Shown here in pieces: positions 7,811-15,401 of a DNA stretch of 30,101 nucleotides. The stretch spans positions 1-30,101 of the forward strand of contig NZ_BTPU01000071.1 of NCBI RefSeq assembly GCF_036985595.1, read 5' to 3'. Position numbers and translations under genes: made by a program. The stretch comes from Vallitalea maricola. Lineage in GTDB: Bacteria > Bacillota > Clostridia > Lachnospirales > Vallitaleaceae. The notes beneath the pieces are model-generated. The model worked only from the letters and a program-made list of their open reading frames with translations, was not told the origin of the DNA and searched no databases. The number at the start of each line of letters is the position of its first letter. Position 1 is the first letter of the stretch.

Positions 7811-10189
7811 ATGTTTGACGTTGTTAAAAGAGATGGAAAAATAAGCAAATTTGATTTTGTTAAGATTAAGGAAGCAATCACAAAAGCATTTATTGCGACA
7901 GATAAGAATTACACTGAAGAGATATTAGATATTTTAGTGCTAAGAGTTACATCTGATTTTCAAGATAAAATTAAGGATGGAAAGATTACTGTTGAAGATG
8001 TACAGGATAGCGTAGAAAAAGTTTTAGAGCAAACCGGTTACACTGATGTAGCAAAAGCATATATTCTATATAGAAAACAAAGAGAAAAAATAAGAAATAT
8101 GAAATCCACAATACTTGACTATAAAGAAATAGTCAATAGTTATGTAAAGGAAGAAGATTGGAGAGTTAAAGAAAACTCTACAGTTACATATTCAGTGGGA
8201 GGACTTATTTTACATAATTCAGGAGCTATAACTGCTAACTACTGGTTATCAGAAATATATGATGAAGATGTAGCAAAAGCTCATAGAAGTGGTGATATAC
8301 ATATTCATGACCTTTCAATGTTAACAGGATATTGCGCTGGATGGTCATTAAAACAATTAATAGAAGAAGGTCTTGGTGGTGTTCCAGGAAAGATAACATC
8401 ATCACCAGCGAGCCATTTATCTACTCTTTGTAATCAAATGGTTAATTTCCTTGGAATAATGCAAAATGAATGGGCAGGAGCACAGGCATTCTCTTCTTTT
8501 GATACATATTTAGCACCTTTTGTCAAAGTTGATAATCTTACATATAAAGAAACAAAACAATGTATTCAATCATTCGTATTTGGTGTCAATACACCTAGCA
8601 GATGGGGAACACAATCTCCATTCTCTAATATTACACTTGATTGGATGGTTCCAAATGACTTAGCGGGATTACCTGCTATAGTGTCAGGTAAAGAACAAGA
8701 TTTTACTTATGGTGACTGCCAAAAAGAAATGGATTTGATTAATAAGGCATTCATTGAAATCATGATTGAAGGAGACGCAAACGGTAGAGGTTTCCAATAT
8801 CCAATTCCAACATATTCAATAACAAAAGATTTTAATTGGGATGAAACAGAAAACAATAAATTATTATTTGAAATGACTGCAAAATACGGAACTCCATATT
8901 TCAGTAATTATGTTAACAGCGATATGGAACCTAGTGATATAAGAAGTATGTGTTGTAGATTACGCCTTGACCTAAGAGAGCTTAGAAAGAAACAAGGTGG
9001 TTACTTTGGTTCTGGTGAAAGCACTGGTTCAGTTGGTGTTGTTACTATAAACATGCCAAGAATAGCGTATCTAGCTAACAATGAACAAGAATTTTATCAA
9101 AGACTAGATAAAATGATGGATATATCTGCACGTTCACTTAAGATAAAAAGACAAGTAATAACTAAATTATTACAAGAAGGATTATATCCATATACTAAAA
9201 AATATTTGGGTAACTTCAACAGCCATTTCTCAACTATTGGATTAGTTGGTATGAATGAAGCTACTCTAAATGCTAAATGGATCAAATCAGATATAACTGA
9301 AGAAGGTGCTAGAAAATTTGCTCTAGACGTTCTTGATCATATGAGAAATAGACTCTCCGATTATCAAGAGGAATATGGAGATCTCTATAACTTGGAAGCT
9401 ACGCCAGCAGAATCCACTAGTTATAGATTAGCAAAACATGATAAAAAACAATATGGTAATATATTATCAGCAGGAAAAGAAGGAGAAACACCTTACTACA
9501 CTAATAGTACACATTTACCTGTTAACTATACAACAGATGTATTTGATGCACTTGACATGCAGGATGAATTCCAAAACAAATATACATCAGGAACAGTATT
9601 CCATGCATTCCTTGGAGAAAAACTTCCAGATTGGAAGGCTGCTGCTAATTTAGTTAAAACAATAGCGGACAATTATACATTACCATACTATACAATTTCA
9701 CCTACTTATTCTGTATGTAAGACTCATGGTTATATACCAGGTGAAGAATACACTTGTCCTCATTGTGGAGCTTCTACTGAAGTATACAGCAGAATCACTG
9801 GATATTACAGACCGGTACAACATTGGAATGATGGTAAGGCTCAAGAGTTCAAACATAGAAAAGAATACGAACCTGCTAAATCAACCATAAAATCAATACA
9901 TACTAGTTTCAAAGCAGAAGAAGAAATTGCAGCAACATTAGAAGCTACAAATAATGCTGAAAAATTATTATTCACTACAAAGACATGTCCTAACTGTCAT
10001 ATAGCAAAACAATATCTTGAAAACAAGAGTGTTAAAATAATTGATGCTGAAGAACATGCTGAACTAGCATCAAAATACAAAATAAGAACAGCACCAACAC
10101 TTATAGTTATTGATGATGAGAATGTTAATATATACATGGGACTTTCTGATATTAAGAAATATGCTGAAAGCGATAAATTAGAGGCTTAA
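7811..10189 (+). CDS. nrdD: Anaerobic ribonucleoside-triphosphate reductase with C-terminal glutaredoxin-like domain
   Basis: Class III ribonucleotide reductase, an oxygen-sensitive glycyl-radical enzyme that makes dNTPs from NTPs. An N-terminal ATP-cone occupies about residues 1-95 (FDVVKRDGK...). The catalytic barrel follows, then a Cys/His zinc-site region (C636, H639, C649, C652) and the radical loop RITGYY with Gly664. Residues about 717-785 form an extra thioredoxin/glutaredoxin-fold domain with CPNC (726-729) and a TAPT cis-proline segment (760-763). Some NrdD lineages take electrons from such proteins rather than formate, so this domain is probably the built-in reductant. AGAGAGGAG at about 7795-7803 sets the start. 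Two NrdR boxes lie upstream. The activase gene nrdG, needed to form the glycyl radical, is not in this window. Confidence 0.95.
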   Translation: MFDVVKRDGKISKFDFVKIKEAITKAFIATDKNYTEEILDILVLRVTSDFQDKIKDGKITVEDVQDSVEKVLEQTGYTDVAKAYILYRKQREKIRNMKSTILDYKEIVNSYVKEEDWRVKENSTVTYSVGGLILHNSGAITANYWLSEIYDEDVAKAHRSGDIHIHDLSMLTGYCAGWSLKQLIEEGLGGVPGKITSSPASHLSTLCNQMVNFLGIMQNEWAGAQAFSSFDTYLAPFVKVDNLTYKETKQCIQSFVFGVNTPSRWGTQSPFSNITLDWMVPNDLAGLPAIVSGKEQDFTYGDCQKEMDLINKAFIEIMIEGDANGRGFQYPIPTYSITKDFNWDETENNKLLFEMTAKYGTPYFSNYVNSDMEPSDIRSMCCRLRLDLRELRKKQGGYFGSGESTGSVGVVTINMPRIAYLANNEQEFYQRLDKMMDISARSLKIKRQVITKLLQEGLYPYTKKYLGNFNSHFSTIGLVGMNEATLNAKWIKSDITEEGARKFALDVLDHMRNRLSDYQEEYGDLYNLEATPAESTSYRLAKHDKKQYGNILSAGKEGETPYYTNSTHLPVNYTTDVFDALDMQDEFQNKYTSGTVFHAFLGEKLPDWKAAANLVKTIADNYTLPYYTISPTYSVCKTHGYIPGEEYTCPHCGASTEVYSRITGYYRPVQHWNDGKAQEFKHRKEYEPAKSTIKSIHTSFKAEEEIAATLEATNNAEKLLFTTKTCPNCHIAKQYLENKSVKIIDAEEHAELASKYKIRTAPTLIVIDDENVNIYMGLSDIKKYAESDKLEA

Positions 10190-10267
10190 TCTATATAAGC
10201 TAAAATGATATAGGCTATATATAGTCGATAAAGTATTAAATTAAAACAGACAACGGTCGTATATTGA

Positions 10268-10371
10268 AACCATATATAGTGATAATACACTCTCGTTACG
10301 TTTGTTGCTTCTATCTGTTTTTAAGGTATGGCAACAAGCCGTAAAAGTTGTTATTATCACTATATATGGTT
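10268..10371. repeat. Long hairpin with 20-bp perfect arms; arms resemble an NrdR box
   Basis: The arm at 10268-10287 (AACCATATATAGTGATAATA) is the exact reverse complement of 10352-10371. The 64-nt interior folds further: TTACG (10296-10300) with CGTAA (10340-10344), and TTGTTGC (10302-10308) with GCAACAA (10331-10337). ACCATATATAGTG in the arm is identical over 13 nt to NrdR box 1 upstream of nrdD. No U-tract follows. The interior is not related to that of the elements at 10485 and 13567. Confidence 0.75.
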
Positions 10372-10372
10372 A

Positions 10373-10446
10373 TTTCTATATTTACCACTCTTGAGCAGTA
10401 AAAAAAATGTGACGATGGTAATAGCCAATAGTTATGGTAAATAGAA
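10373..10446. repeat. Imperfect hairpin with about 12-bp arms
   Basis: TTCTATATTTACCA (10374-10387) pairs with TGGTAAATAGAA (10435-10446) apart from a two-base bulge. The interior is A-rich and not obviously structured. It lies immediately after the 10268-10371 hairpin. The function is unknown and the arms could be chance in AT-rich DNA. Confidence 0.4.
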
Positions 10447-10484
10447 GAAAAAGTGTTTTGTGATTACATTGAAGATTACTCAAA

Positions 10485-10590
10485 GCAAAATAGTATATGT
10501 ATATGTGGAGTAGTGAGGCAGGACGCCGAACCCAGCTTTTTGCTCAGGACGAGCAAGTAGCTGGCGTAACATATACATATACTATTTTGC
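10485..10590 (+). ncRNA. Structured element copy 1: 22-bp stem with two AGGAC-loop hairpins
   Basis: Arms 10485-10506 and 10569-10590 are perfect reverse complements. The interior begins GGAGTAGTGAG and has hairpin 1 (GGC 10517-10519, loop AGGAC, GCC 10525-10527), then CGAA. Hairpin 2 has an outer stem CCAGC 10532-10536 with GCTGG 10560-10564, an inner stem TTGCTC 10540-10545 with GAGCAA 10551-10556, and loop AGGAC. A second copy lies at 13567-13676 with different stem bases but the same pairing, which points to selection on structure. The plus strand is assigned because the invariant A(N)GGAC loops look like protein-binding RNA loops; strand and transcription are unproven. There is no U-tract. 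It could instead be a mobile palindromic element. Confidence 0.6.
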
Positions 10591-10675
10591 AATAACCAAG
10601 TCAGAACAAAACAATATTTCTGACTTACTTACAATATAAATCAAAAAAAATTACACGACTTAATATAAGTTTTTA

Positions 10676-10704
10676 TAGACAATTTTTCATTTATACTGTA
10701 ATAT
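10676..10704 (+). promoter_or_regulatory. SigA-type promoter for thyA
   Basis: TAGACA (10676-10681), a 17-bp spacer, then TAATAT (10699-10704). It starts a leader of about 40 bp before the thyA ATG, so thyA and the DHFR gene need not depend on read-through from nrdD. Confidence 0.55.
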
Positions 10705-10752
10705 TATACAAGGTTAAATTAAGTTATTACCATAGAGAAAGGAATGTGAGTT

Positions 10753-11583
10753 ATGAGTAGAGCAGATAAGATATTTATTGATATGTGTAGAGACATCATT
10801 GACAATGGTTATAGTTCAGAAGGACAAGAAGTACGACCTAGATGGCAGGACGGAACACCAGCACATACAATCAAGAAGTTTGGTGTTGTCAACCGCTATA
10901 ATTTAGCTGAAGAATTCCCAATTCTCACGTTAAGACCTACATACCTAAAATCAGCAATTGATGAAATTCTATGGATATGGCAAAAAAAATCAAATAACAT
11001 AAAAGACTTAAAAAGTAAGATATGGGATAGCTGGGCTGATGAAACAGGTTCAATAGGAAAAGCTTACGGCTATCAATTAGGAATAAAACACAAATATAAT
11101 GAAGGCGAATTCGACCAAGTAGATCGTGTATTATATGACCTTAAACATAATCCAAGCAGTAGACGAATTATGACTAATATTTATAACCATCAGGATCTAC
11201 ATGAGATGAACTTATATCCTTGTGCATATAGTGTCACTTTTAATGTGACAGGTAATAAACTAAACGCTATACTCAATCAGCGTTCTAATGATGTATTAGT
11301 AGCTAACAATTGGAATGTAGTCCAATATGCTACTCTAGTCCATATGTTTGCCAGAGTATCAGGACTAGAAGTGGGAGAATTAGTACATGTTATTGCTGAT
11401 GCTCATATTTACGATAGACATATACCACTAGTTGAAGAGCTTATATCACGTAAAATTTATGATGCTCCAAAACTTATTGTTAATCCAGAAATAAAGGATT
11501 TCTACGATTTTACAGTAAATGACTTTGTATTAGAGAATTATCAAAAAGGTGAACAGATTAAAGGTATACCTGTAGCTGTGTAA
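10753..11583 (+). CDS. thyA: Thymidylate synthase ThyA
   Basis: Methylates dUMP to dTMP using 5,10-methylene-tetrahydrofolate and releases dihydrofolate. The catalytic Cys157 lies in LYPCAYS, the paired arginines in NPSSRR (133-138), the dUMP-binding QRSND motif at 176-180, and HIYDRH at 218-223. The usual G-x-P-F-N segment after QRS is ANNWN here; I believe this occurs in other Firmicutes ThyA but could not check. The C-terminus VAV is the conserved lid end. The length of 276 is normal. AAAGGA at about 10738-10743 supports the start. The DHFR gene 59 bp downstream recycles the dihydrofolate produced. Confidence 0.95.
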   Translation: MSRADKIFIDMCRDIIDNGYSSEGQEVRPRWQDGTPAHTIKKFGVVNRYNLAEEFPILTLRPTYLKSAIDEILWIWQKKSNNIKDLKSKIWDSWADETGSIGKAYGYQLGIKHKYNEGEFDQVDRVLYDLKHNPSSRRIMTNIYNHQDLHEMNLYPCAYSVTFNVTGNKLNAILNQRSNDVLVANNWNVVQYATLVHMFARVSGLEVGELVHVIADAHIYDRHIPLVEELISRKIYDAPKLIVNPEIKDFYDFTVNDFVLENYQKGEQIKGIPVAV

Positions 11584-11642
11584 GATGTTAACAAAGATTA
11601 ATTATATGTGGATAACATATAAACTAAAAGGGTGATTTGTGG

Positions 11643-12140
11643 ATGAACTTAATAGTTGCTGTGGATAATAATTGGGCAGTAGGTTATAACGGTGGATTAC
11701 TTACCTATTTACCAGGAGATTTACCTTATTTCAAAGAAAAGACAATGAACAAAGTTGTTGTCATGGGAAGAAAAACTCTAGAGTCCTTACCAAAAGGAAA
11801 ACCTCTAAAAGGAAGAGAAAATATAATTTTAACTAGAGATAAAGATTTTACTTGTGAAGATACTATCGTCTGTCACAGTAAAGATGAAGTTTTAGATTAT
11901 ATCACAAGGTACAAATCTGATGAAGTATTTATTATTGGTGGTGCAGAAATTTACAATTTATTTTTAGATAATTGTGAGAAAGCCTATGTTACTAAGGTAT
12001 ATGGTGAGCTACCTGCTGATAAGTACATCACTAACTTGGATGAGCTTGATAACTGGAACATAACATGGAAAAGTGAAATGAAAGAACATGAAGGGCTTAA
12101 GTTTCAGTGGACAATATATGAAAACAATAAATTAAAATAA
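11643..12140 (+). CDS. Dihydrofolate reductase
   Basis: Reduces dihydrofolate to tetrahydrofolate with NADPH, closing the thymidylate cycle with ThyA. The start is placed at the ATG 11643, seven bases after AGGGTGA (11629-11635); an in-frame TTG at 11637 is too close to that site. The DHFR core is clear: LIVAVDNNWAVG at the start, LPGDLPYFKEKTM with the active-site Asp, VVMGRKTLESLP for NADPH binding, ENIILTRD, and VFIIGGAEIYNLF. The usual Trp before LPxDL is replaced (GGLLTYLPGDL), a position that contributes to substrate and antifolate contacts in other DHFRs. The length is 165 aa. It is the last gene of the thyA unit, closed by a strong terminator. Confidence 0.93.
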   Translation: MNLIVAVDNNWAVGYNGGLLTYLPGDLPYFKEKTMNKVVVMGRKTLESLPKGKPLKGRENIILTRDKDFTCEDTIVCHSKDEVLDYITRYKSDEVFIIGGAEIYNLFLDNCEKAYVTKVYGELPADKYITNLDELDNWNITWKSEMKEHEGLKFQWTIYENNKLK

Positions 12141-12149
12141 ATATATTAT

Positions 12150-12205
12150 AGCTATCAATTTAGAAAGGTAAACTGCTAAATTACCTTAATTGATAGCTTT
12201 TTATT
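12150..12205 (+). terminator. Terminator after the thyA-DHFR unit
   Basis: AGCTATCAATT (12150-12160) pairs with AATTGATAGCT (12188-12198), and inside it AAGGTAA (12165-12171) pairs with TTACCTT (12181-12187). TTTTATT follows. It also lies past the end of the convergent MFS gene and could stop that transcript less efficiently. Confidence 0.85.
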
Positions 12206-12283
12206 ATATCTAATAAAAATATTATAGAAAATAAAATTAACTTATTGATTCAGCTTTTCCACTTTTAATTTAATCCAAATAAA

Positions 12284-13480
12284 TCAAGGATTATAGGTTT
12301 GGTTAACCTTTTGTTTCTTATTGAATATGAATAAAGTCGCAATTAGGATACCGCCACCAATTACAACAAAAGTATAATTAGCAAGTATAGAAGAAACATA
12401 TCCAAATATAATATCTCCTAAAGGCATTAAAACACCAGCCATTGTAAATATAACCGAAAATACCCTTCCCAAATAATTCTCATCACAATTAGATTGTATA
12501 TAAGTAAAGAACAAAACATTGAATCTTGAAAGAAAATAACCAAATAAAAAGACTGATACAAATAGAGCATAAGAATGTGGGTATGCCCCAATAATCAAGG
12601 ATAATCCTTGAGGAATAGTCGCCTTGACAATATCATTCAAATCAACCTCTTTTTTCTTGGAGAGATAAATAAAAAATGATGCAATAATCGCACCAGCAGC
12701 TTCAAAACTTAGTGCAATACCATAAATCTTGGAATCCCTCAAAATAACTTCACCATAATAAGGTAGTAGAACATTATATCCAGATAAAAATAAATTTGTT
12801 ATCATGGCAAAGATAATTAGTTTAAATAAAACAGTATGTGATTTAAGGTAATAAAAACCATCGTTGATATTATAAAATAAATGTTTCACTGATGATTTAG
12901 AATTACCATTTTTATAACGGTAATCAATAAACATTTCACTAATTGACGAAAGTAAAAAACTAACACCATTAATTACGAATAGAGTTTTTATAGATATTGA
13001 ATCAATAGTTAATAAATAGGTAGTTAGAGCAGGAGATACAATCTTCACTAATTCAGTAAGATTGGATAAAACAGCATTGGTCTTTTTTATTGTCTCCTTA
13101 GAAATAATAGCAGGAACCAACGCTCTTAATGATGGAGAAAACAAAGAATGACAAACCGCCAACGTAATATTAACCATCAATATAAGAGGAACATATATCT
13201 TATTCACATTAACCAATAAAGCAAACAATAAACATACAATCCCACTAACAAAATCCGTAACAACAATTATTCGTTTTTTATTCTTAGTATCTGCCAAATA
13301 TCCTGATACAAAGTTAAATAACAACATAGGAATAGTAGTCAAAGCACTTATCCACCCTAACAAAGCAGCGTTATGACTTATAGAGATCAACCAACTTTTC
13401 AAAGCAATGTTATGTAAAGTACTCCCCATCTTAGATACTATATTCCCACTAACCAAAAGAACATTATTCTTATATTTCAT
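12284..13480 (-). CDS. MFS transporter, MefA/MDR-like efflux type, 398 aa
   Basis: A twelve-helix major facilitator protein of the drug/macrolide-efflux type. The N-terminus has the typical start of this group (SGNIVSKMGSTLHNIALKSWL), and the loop between helices 2 and 3 carries a GYLADTKNKKR form of the MFS signature. The length is normal and the protein is hydrophobic throughout, with a basic C-terminal tail. The start is supported by GGAGTGAT upstream on the minus strand. It is divergent from the HTH/TPR regulator starting at 13876, a usual layout for a regulated exporter. The substrate cannot be told from sequence. Confidence 0.85.
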   Translation of the reverse strand: MKYKNNVLLVSGNIVSKMGSTLHNIALKSWLISISHNAALLGWISALTTIPMLLFNFVSGYLADTKNKKRIIVVTDFVSGIVCLLFALLVNVNKIYVPLILMVNITLAVCHSLFSPSLRALVPAIISKETIKKTNAVLSNLTELVKIVSPALTTYLLTIDSISIKTLFVINGVSFLLSSISEMFIDYRYKNGNSKSSVKHLFYNINDGFYYLKSHTVLFKLIIFAMITNLFLSGYNVLLPYYGEVILRDSKIYGIALSFEAAGAIIASFFIYLSKKKEVDLNDIVKATIPQGLSLIIGAYPHSYALFVSVFLFGYFLSRFNVLFFTYIQSNCDENYLGRVFSVIFTMAGVLMPLGDIIFGYVSSILANYTFVVIGGGILIATLFIFNKKQKVNQTYNP

Positions 13481-13515
13481 AAATTATCACTCCAAACATT
13501 ATTTTATAGGTTGAA

Positions 13516-13535
13516 GAAGTATCACATATACTTTC
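13516..13535. promoter_or_regulatory. Palindrome upstream of the MFS gene, possible operator
   Basis: AAGTAT (13517-13522), CACAT spacer, ATACTT (13528-13533), extended by G at 13516 and TC at 13534-13535. It lies 36-55 bp before the MFS start codon. It may be where the divergent regulator or another repressor binds; this rests on symmetry and position only. Confidence 0.35.
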
Positions 13536-13566
13536 TAAGGTACAATAGATATGATTCAAATACCGA

Positions 13567-13676
13567 GTGAAAATAGTATAGGGGAATATGGAGCAGTGAG
13601 CCATGGACGGCGAACTCAGCCATTTAAACATGGACGTTTAACTGGCTGACGGAATATTCCCCTATACTATTTTCAC
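13567..13676 (+). ncRNA. Structured element copy 2: 23-bp stem with two ATGGAC-loop hairpins
   Basis: Arms 13567-13589 and 13654-13676 are perfect reverse complements. The interior begins GGAGCAGTGAG, then hairpin 1 (GCC 13600-13602, loop ATGGAC, GGC 13609-13611), then GAAC. Hairpin 2 has TCAGCCA 13616-13622 with TGGCTGA 13643-13649, inner TTAAAC 13624-13629 with GTTTAA 13636-13641, and loop ATGGAC. Compared with copy 1 at 10485, the outer arm shares AAAATAGTATA and then differs at five of nine positions, each compensated on the other arm; hairpin 1 changes from GGC/GCC to GCC/GGC. It sits between the divergent MFS gene and HTH regulator. Confidence 0.6.
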
Positions 13677-13790
13677 GACTGTTAAACCACACTCTATTTA
13701 ATATTAAAGCTCTCAACCAACATATATAAATTATAAAAGCTGACAATACAAATAACAATGAAAACAAGTTGAATAATACTATAATAATAC

Positions 13791-13819
13791 TTGCGTTAAG
13801 TTATAATATTAGTTATAAT
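13791..13819 (+). promoter_or_regulatory. SigA-type promoter for the HTH/TPR regulator
   Basis: TTGCGT (13791-13796), 17 bp, TATAAT (13814-13819). Transcription would begin near 13826, about 50 bp before the TTG start. Confidence 0.65.
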
Positions 13820-13875
13820 TTGACCATAATATGTGAACGAAACCATATAACATACATTTAAAGTGAGGGATAACA

Positions 13876-15141
13876 TTGAAAGGTTATGTAAAAGTATTCA
13901 ACAAAGAAGTAGAATATGATTTCCTATCAGGCTGGATCAAGTATAACAGACTACAAAACGAATATTCCCAAGAGGCTCTAGCATATGGTATATGCTCAAA
14001 AAGCCATCTTAGTTATTTTGAAAACGGTAAGAAAACTCTAAGAGGAGATATTATAGAAGAGTTATTGAAAAAATTAGGCATTGATGAAATAACTGAAATA
14101 GAAAGTATAGGAAAGCTAAGACAGAAGTTCTATACAATGATGCTTATGATAGAGATACTAAATTATGAAGAAGCCACTAATATATACAGTGAAATTCAAG
14201 AGATTGAAGAGGTCATAAAATTATCACCATACAATATAGAGTATAAAATATATCAATTGCTTTACAAAGTCTTTGTACTAAAAGAGGATTATAATACTCT
14301 TGAACATGACATTAAAAATATAGATAAAATATATACTACATTACCAAAAAAGTTAAAATATATATTTCTAATGGTATCAGGTAAAGTAATTTATAAATTC
14401 AATAGTCACATGGAAGGTATTAAAAAGATTGAAGAGGCTATAAACATAAAAGAAACCCCATGGGCTAATTACTTGCTTGGATGTAATTATTGTTTTAACA
14501 ATCGTACCATAGAAGGTATTTATCATCTTGAGAAAGCATTAGCCAGCTACGAGAAAAATGGATACTATAAAAATGCAATGTGGTGTCATAATTATCTTGG
14601 AATATGTCATTGTTATTTAAAAAACTATACAAAAGCGGAAAAATATTTATTGTCTGCATTAAATGGAGCAAATTATTTTGATATCAAAAAAATATATTGG
14701 CATGTTTACACTAATCTATCTTATCTATATTTCAACACAAATGAATACGAAAAAAGTATGGAATATTGTAAAAAAGCAATGGATATCCAAACAAACCCTT
14801 TATTGCCTGCTTACAACTATGCAGAAATATGCTATTATCTGAAGAAAATGGATGAAGTAGATAGGATATTTGATAAATACCTTAGGGAAGAATATAAAGA
14901 CTCTAGCTACTATCCCTTATTAGAGTTTTTACAAATAAAGATCTACCATTTCAACGAAGATATTTTTTACAAAAGAACAAAAGATATATTAGCATATTAT
15001 GAGAAGGATAAGATAGATGTGGCAATAGACATAAAATTAGGTCTTATTGAATATCTAGAAAATAAAAGAAAATATAAAGAAGCCAATAAGATTTATAAAG
15101 AACTGTTGAATCTAAACAACAAAATCACTTTTTCTAAATAG
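13876..15141 (+). CDS. XRE-type HTH regulator with C-terminal TPR repeats (RNPP/Rgg-like layout)
   Basis: A transcription regulator with an N-terminal helix-turn-helix at about residues 16-68 (SQEALAYGICSKSHLSYFEN recognition region) and a roughly 350-residue all-helical TPR-like remainder. This layout is that of the PlcR/Rgg/RNPP regulators, whose TPR part often binds a peptide or small ligand; ligand binding here is inferred. The start is a TTG at 13876, chosen because GTGAGGGA lies seven bases upstream and no in-frame ATG exists near the HTH. The length of 421 is somewhat longer than most RNPP members. It is divergent from the MFS exporter and upstream of the leader-OB-kinase unit, so either could be its target. 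Confidence 0.82.
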   Translation: MKGYVKVFNKEVEYDFLSGWIKYNRLQNEYSQEALAYGICSKSHLSYFENGKKTLRGDIIEELLKKLGIDEITEIESIGKLRQKFYTMMLMIEILNYEEATNIYSEIQEIEEVIKLSPYNIEYKIYQLLYKVFVLKEDYNTLEHDIKNIDKIYTTLPKKLKYIFLMVSGKVIYKFNSHMEGIKKIEEAINIKETPWANYLLGCNYCFNNRTIEGIYHLEKALASYEKNGYYKNAMWCHNYLGICHCYLKNYTKAEKYLLSALNGANYFDIKKIYWHVYTNLSYLYFNTNEYEKSMEYCKKAMDIQTNPLLPAYNYAEICYYLKKMDEVDRIFDKYLREEYKDSSYYPLLEFLQIKIYHFNEDIFYKRTKDILAYYEKDKIDVAIDIKLGLIEYLENKRKYKEANKIYKELLNLNNKITFSK

Positions 15142-15168
15142 TATTTTGAACATTTAATTAATTACAAA

Positions 15169-15209
15169 TTGCAATTTATATTGAAGTAATATATAATAAT
15201 TGTTATAAC
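15169..15209 (+). promoter_or_regulatory. Overlapping SigA-type promoters for the OB-kinase leader
   Basis: Two candidates fit: TTGCAA (15169-15174), 17 bp, TATAAT (15192-15197), and TTGAAG (15181-15186), 17 bp, TATAAC (15204-15209). Either starts a leader of about 215-230 nt ahead of the gene at 15431. Confidence 0.55.
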
Positions 15210-15229
15210 GTTCGAAGGGAGTGAGCGAC

Positions 15230-15271
15230 ATGAAAAGTCGAATGATACAAACAGAGGAGAGTAGATTTTAA
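15230..15271 (+). CDS. Putative leader peptide 1, 13 aa
   Basis: Reads MKSRMIQTEESRF then TAA. GGGAGTGA lies a few bases upstream of the ATG, a good ribosome site, and both promoter candidates begin transcription just ahead of it. Its own ribosome-site region (15222-15229) can pair with 15320-15327, so its translation would reshape the downstream leader. No homology is claimed. Confidence 0.4.
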   Translation: MKSRMIQTEESRF

Positions 15272-15319
15272 TTGAATAAAGAAGCAGATGTTAACTCATC
15301 TGGTATTATCAAAGTTTAA
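15272..15319 (+). CDS. Putative leader peptide 2, 15 aa, TTG start
   Basis: Starts with TTG directly after the stop of leader peptide 1 and continues NKEADVNSSGIIKV to TAA. GAGGAG (15254-15259) lies upstream inside the first ORF. The zero-base junction suggests translational coupling, but the TTG start and the wide spacing leave this uncertain. Confidence 0.25.
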   Translation: MNKEADVNSSGIIKV

Positions 15320-15374
15320 GTTGCTCATTTAATTATATAAGAATGAGTGTATTAGCGATGCACTCTTATTAATT

Positions 15375-15401
15375 AATCGCAAATGTACTTTGCGATTTTT
15401 T
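15375..15401 (+). terminator. Intrinsic terminator inside the leader (attenuator)
   Basis: AATCGCAAA (15375-15383), loop TGTAC, TTTGCGATT (15389-15397), running into TTTT to 15401. It lies 29 bp before the next start codon, so expression of the OB and kinase genes must depend on read-through. Confidence 0.8.

Larger units (their letters stand above)
10190..10752. other. 563-bp gap between nrdD and thyA, filled with three large hairpins
   Basis: No ORF with a ribosome site is visible. The gap holds three consecutive inverted-repeat structures: 10268-10371, 10373-10446 and 10485-10590. The thyA promoter follows at 10676-10704. No U-tract terminator follows nrdD, so the first hairpin may serve as its 3' end. 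Confidence 0.7.
13481..13875. other. 395-bp divergent intergenic region
   Basis: The region holds a palindrome near the MFS start (13516-13535), the second copy of the structured element (13567-13676), and the regulator's promoter (13791-13819). The stretch 13680-13790 shows nothing recognisable. Confidence 0.6.

Noticed and set aside
9438..9653. Plus-strand ORF of 71 aa inside nrdD
   Set aside because: It overlaps the conserved NrdD frame completely and is a shadow frame.
10485..10590. Long-stem element as an intrinsic terminator
   Set aside because: No T-tract follows either arm, and the branched interior with conserved loops is unlike a terminator.
15257..15266. GGAGAGTAGA resembles the start of the tetrahydrofolate riboswitch
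   Set aside because: The rest of the conserved core is absent, and the stretch is better explained as the end of tiny ORF 1 and the ribosome site of ORF 2.
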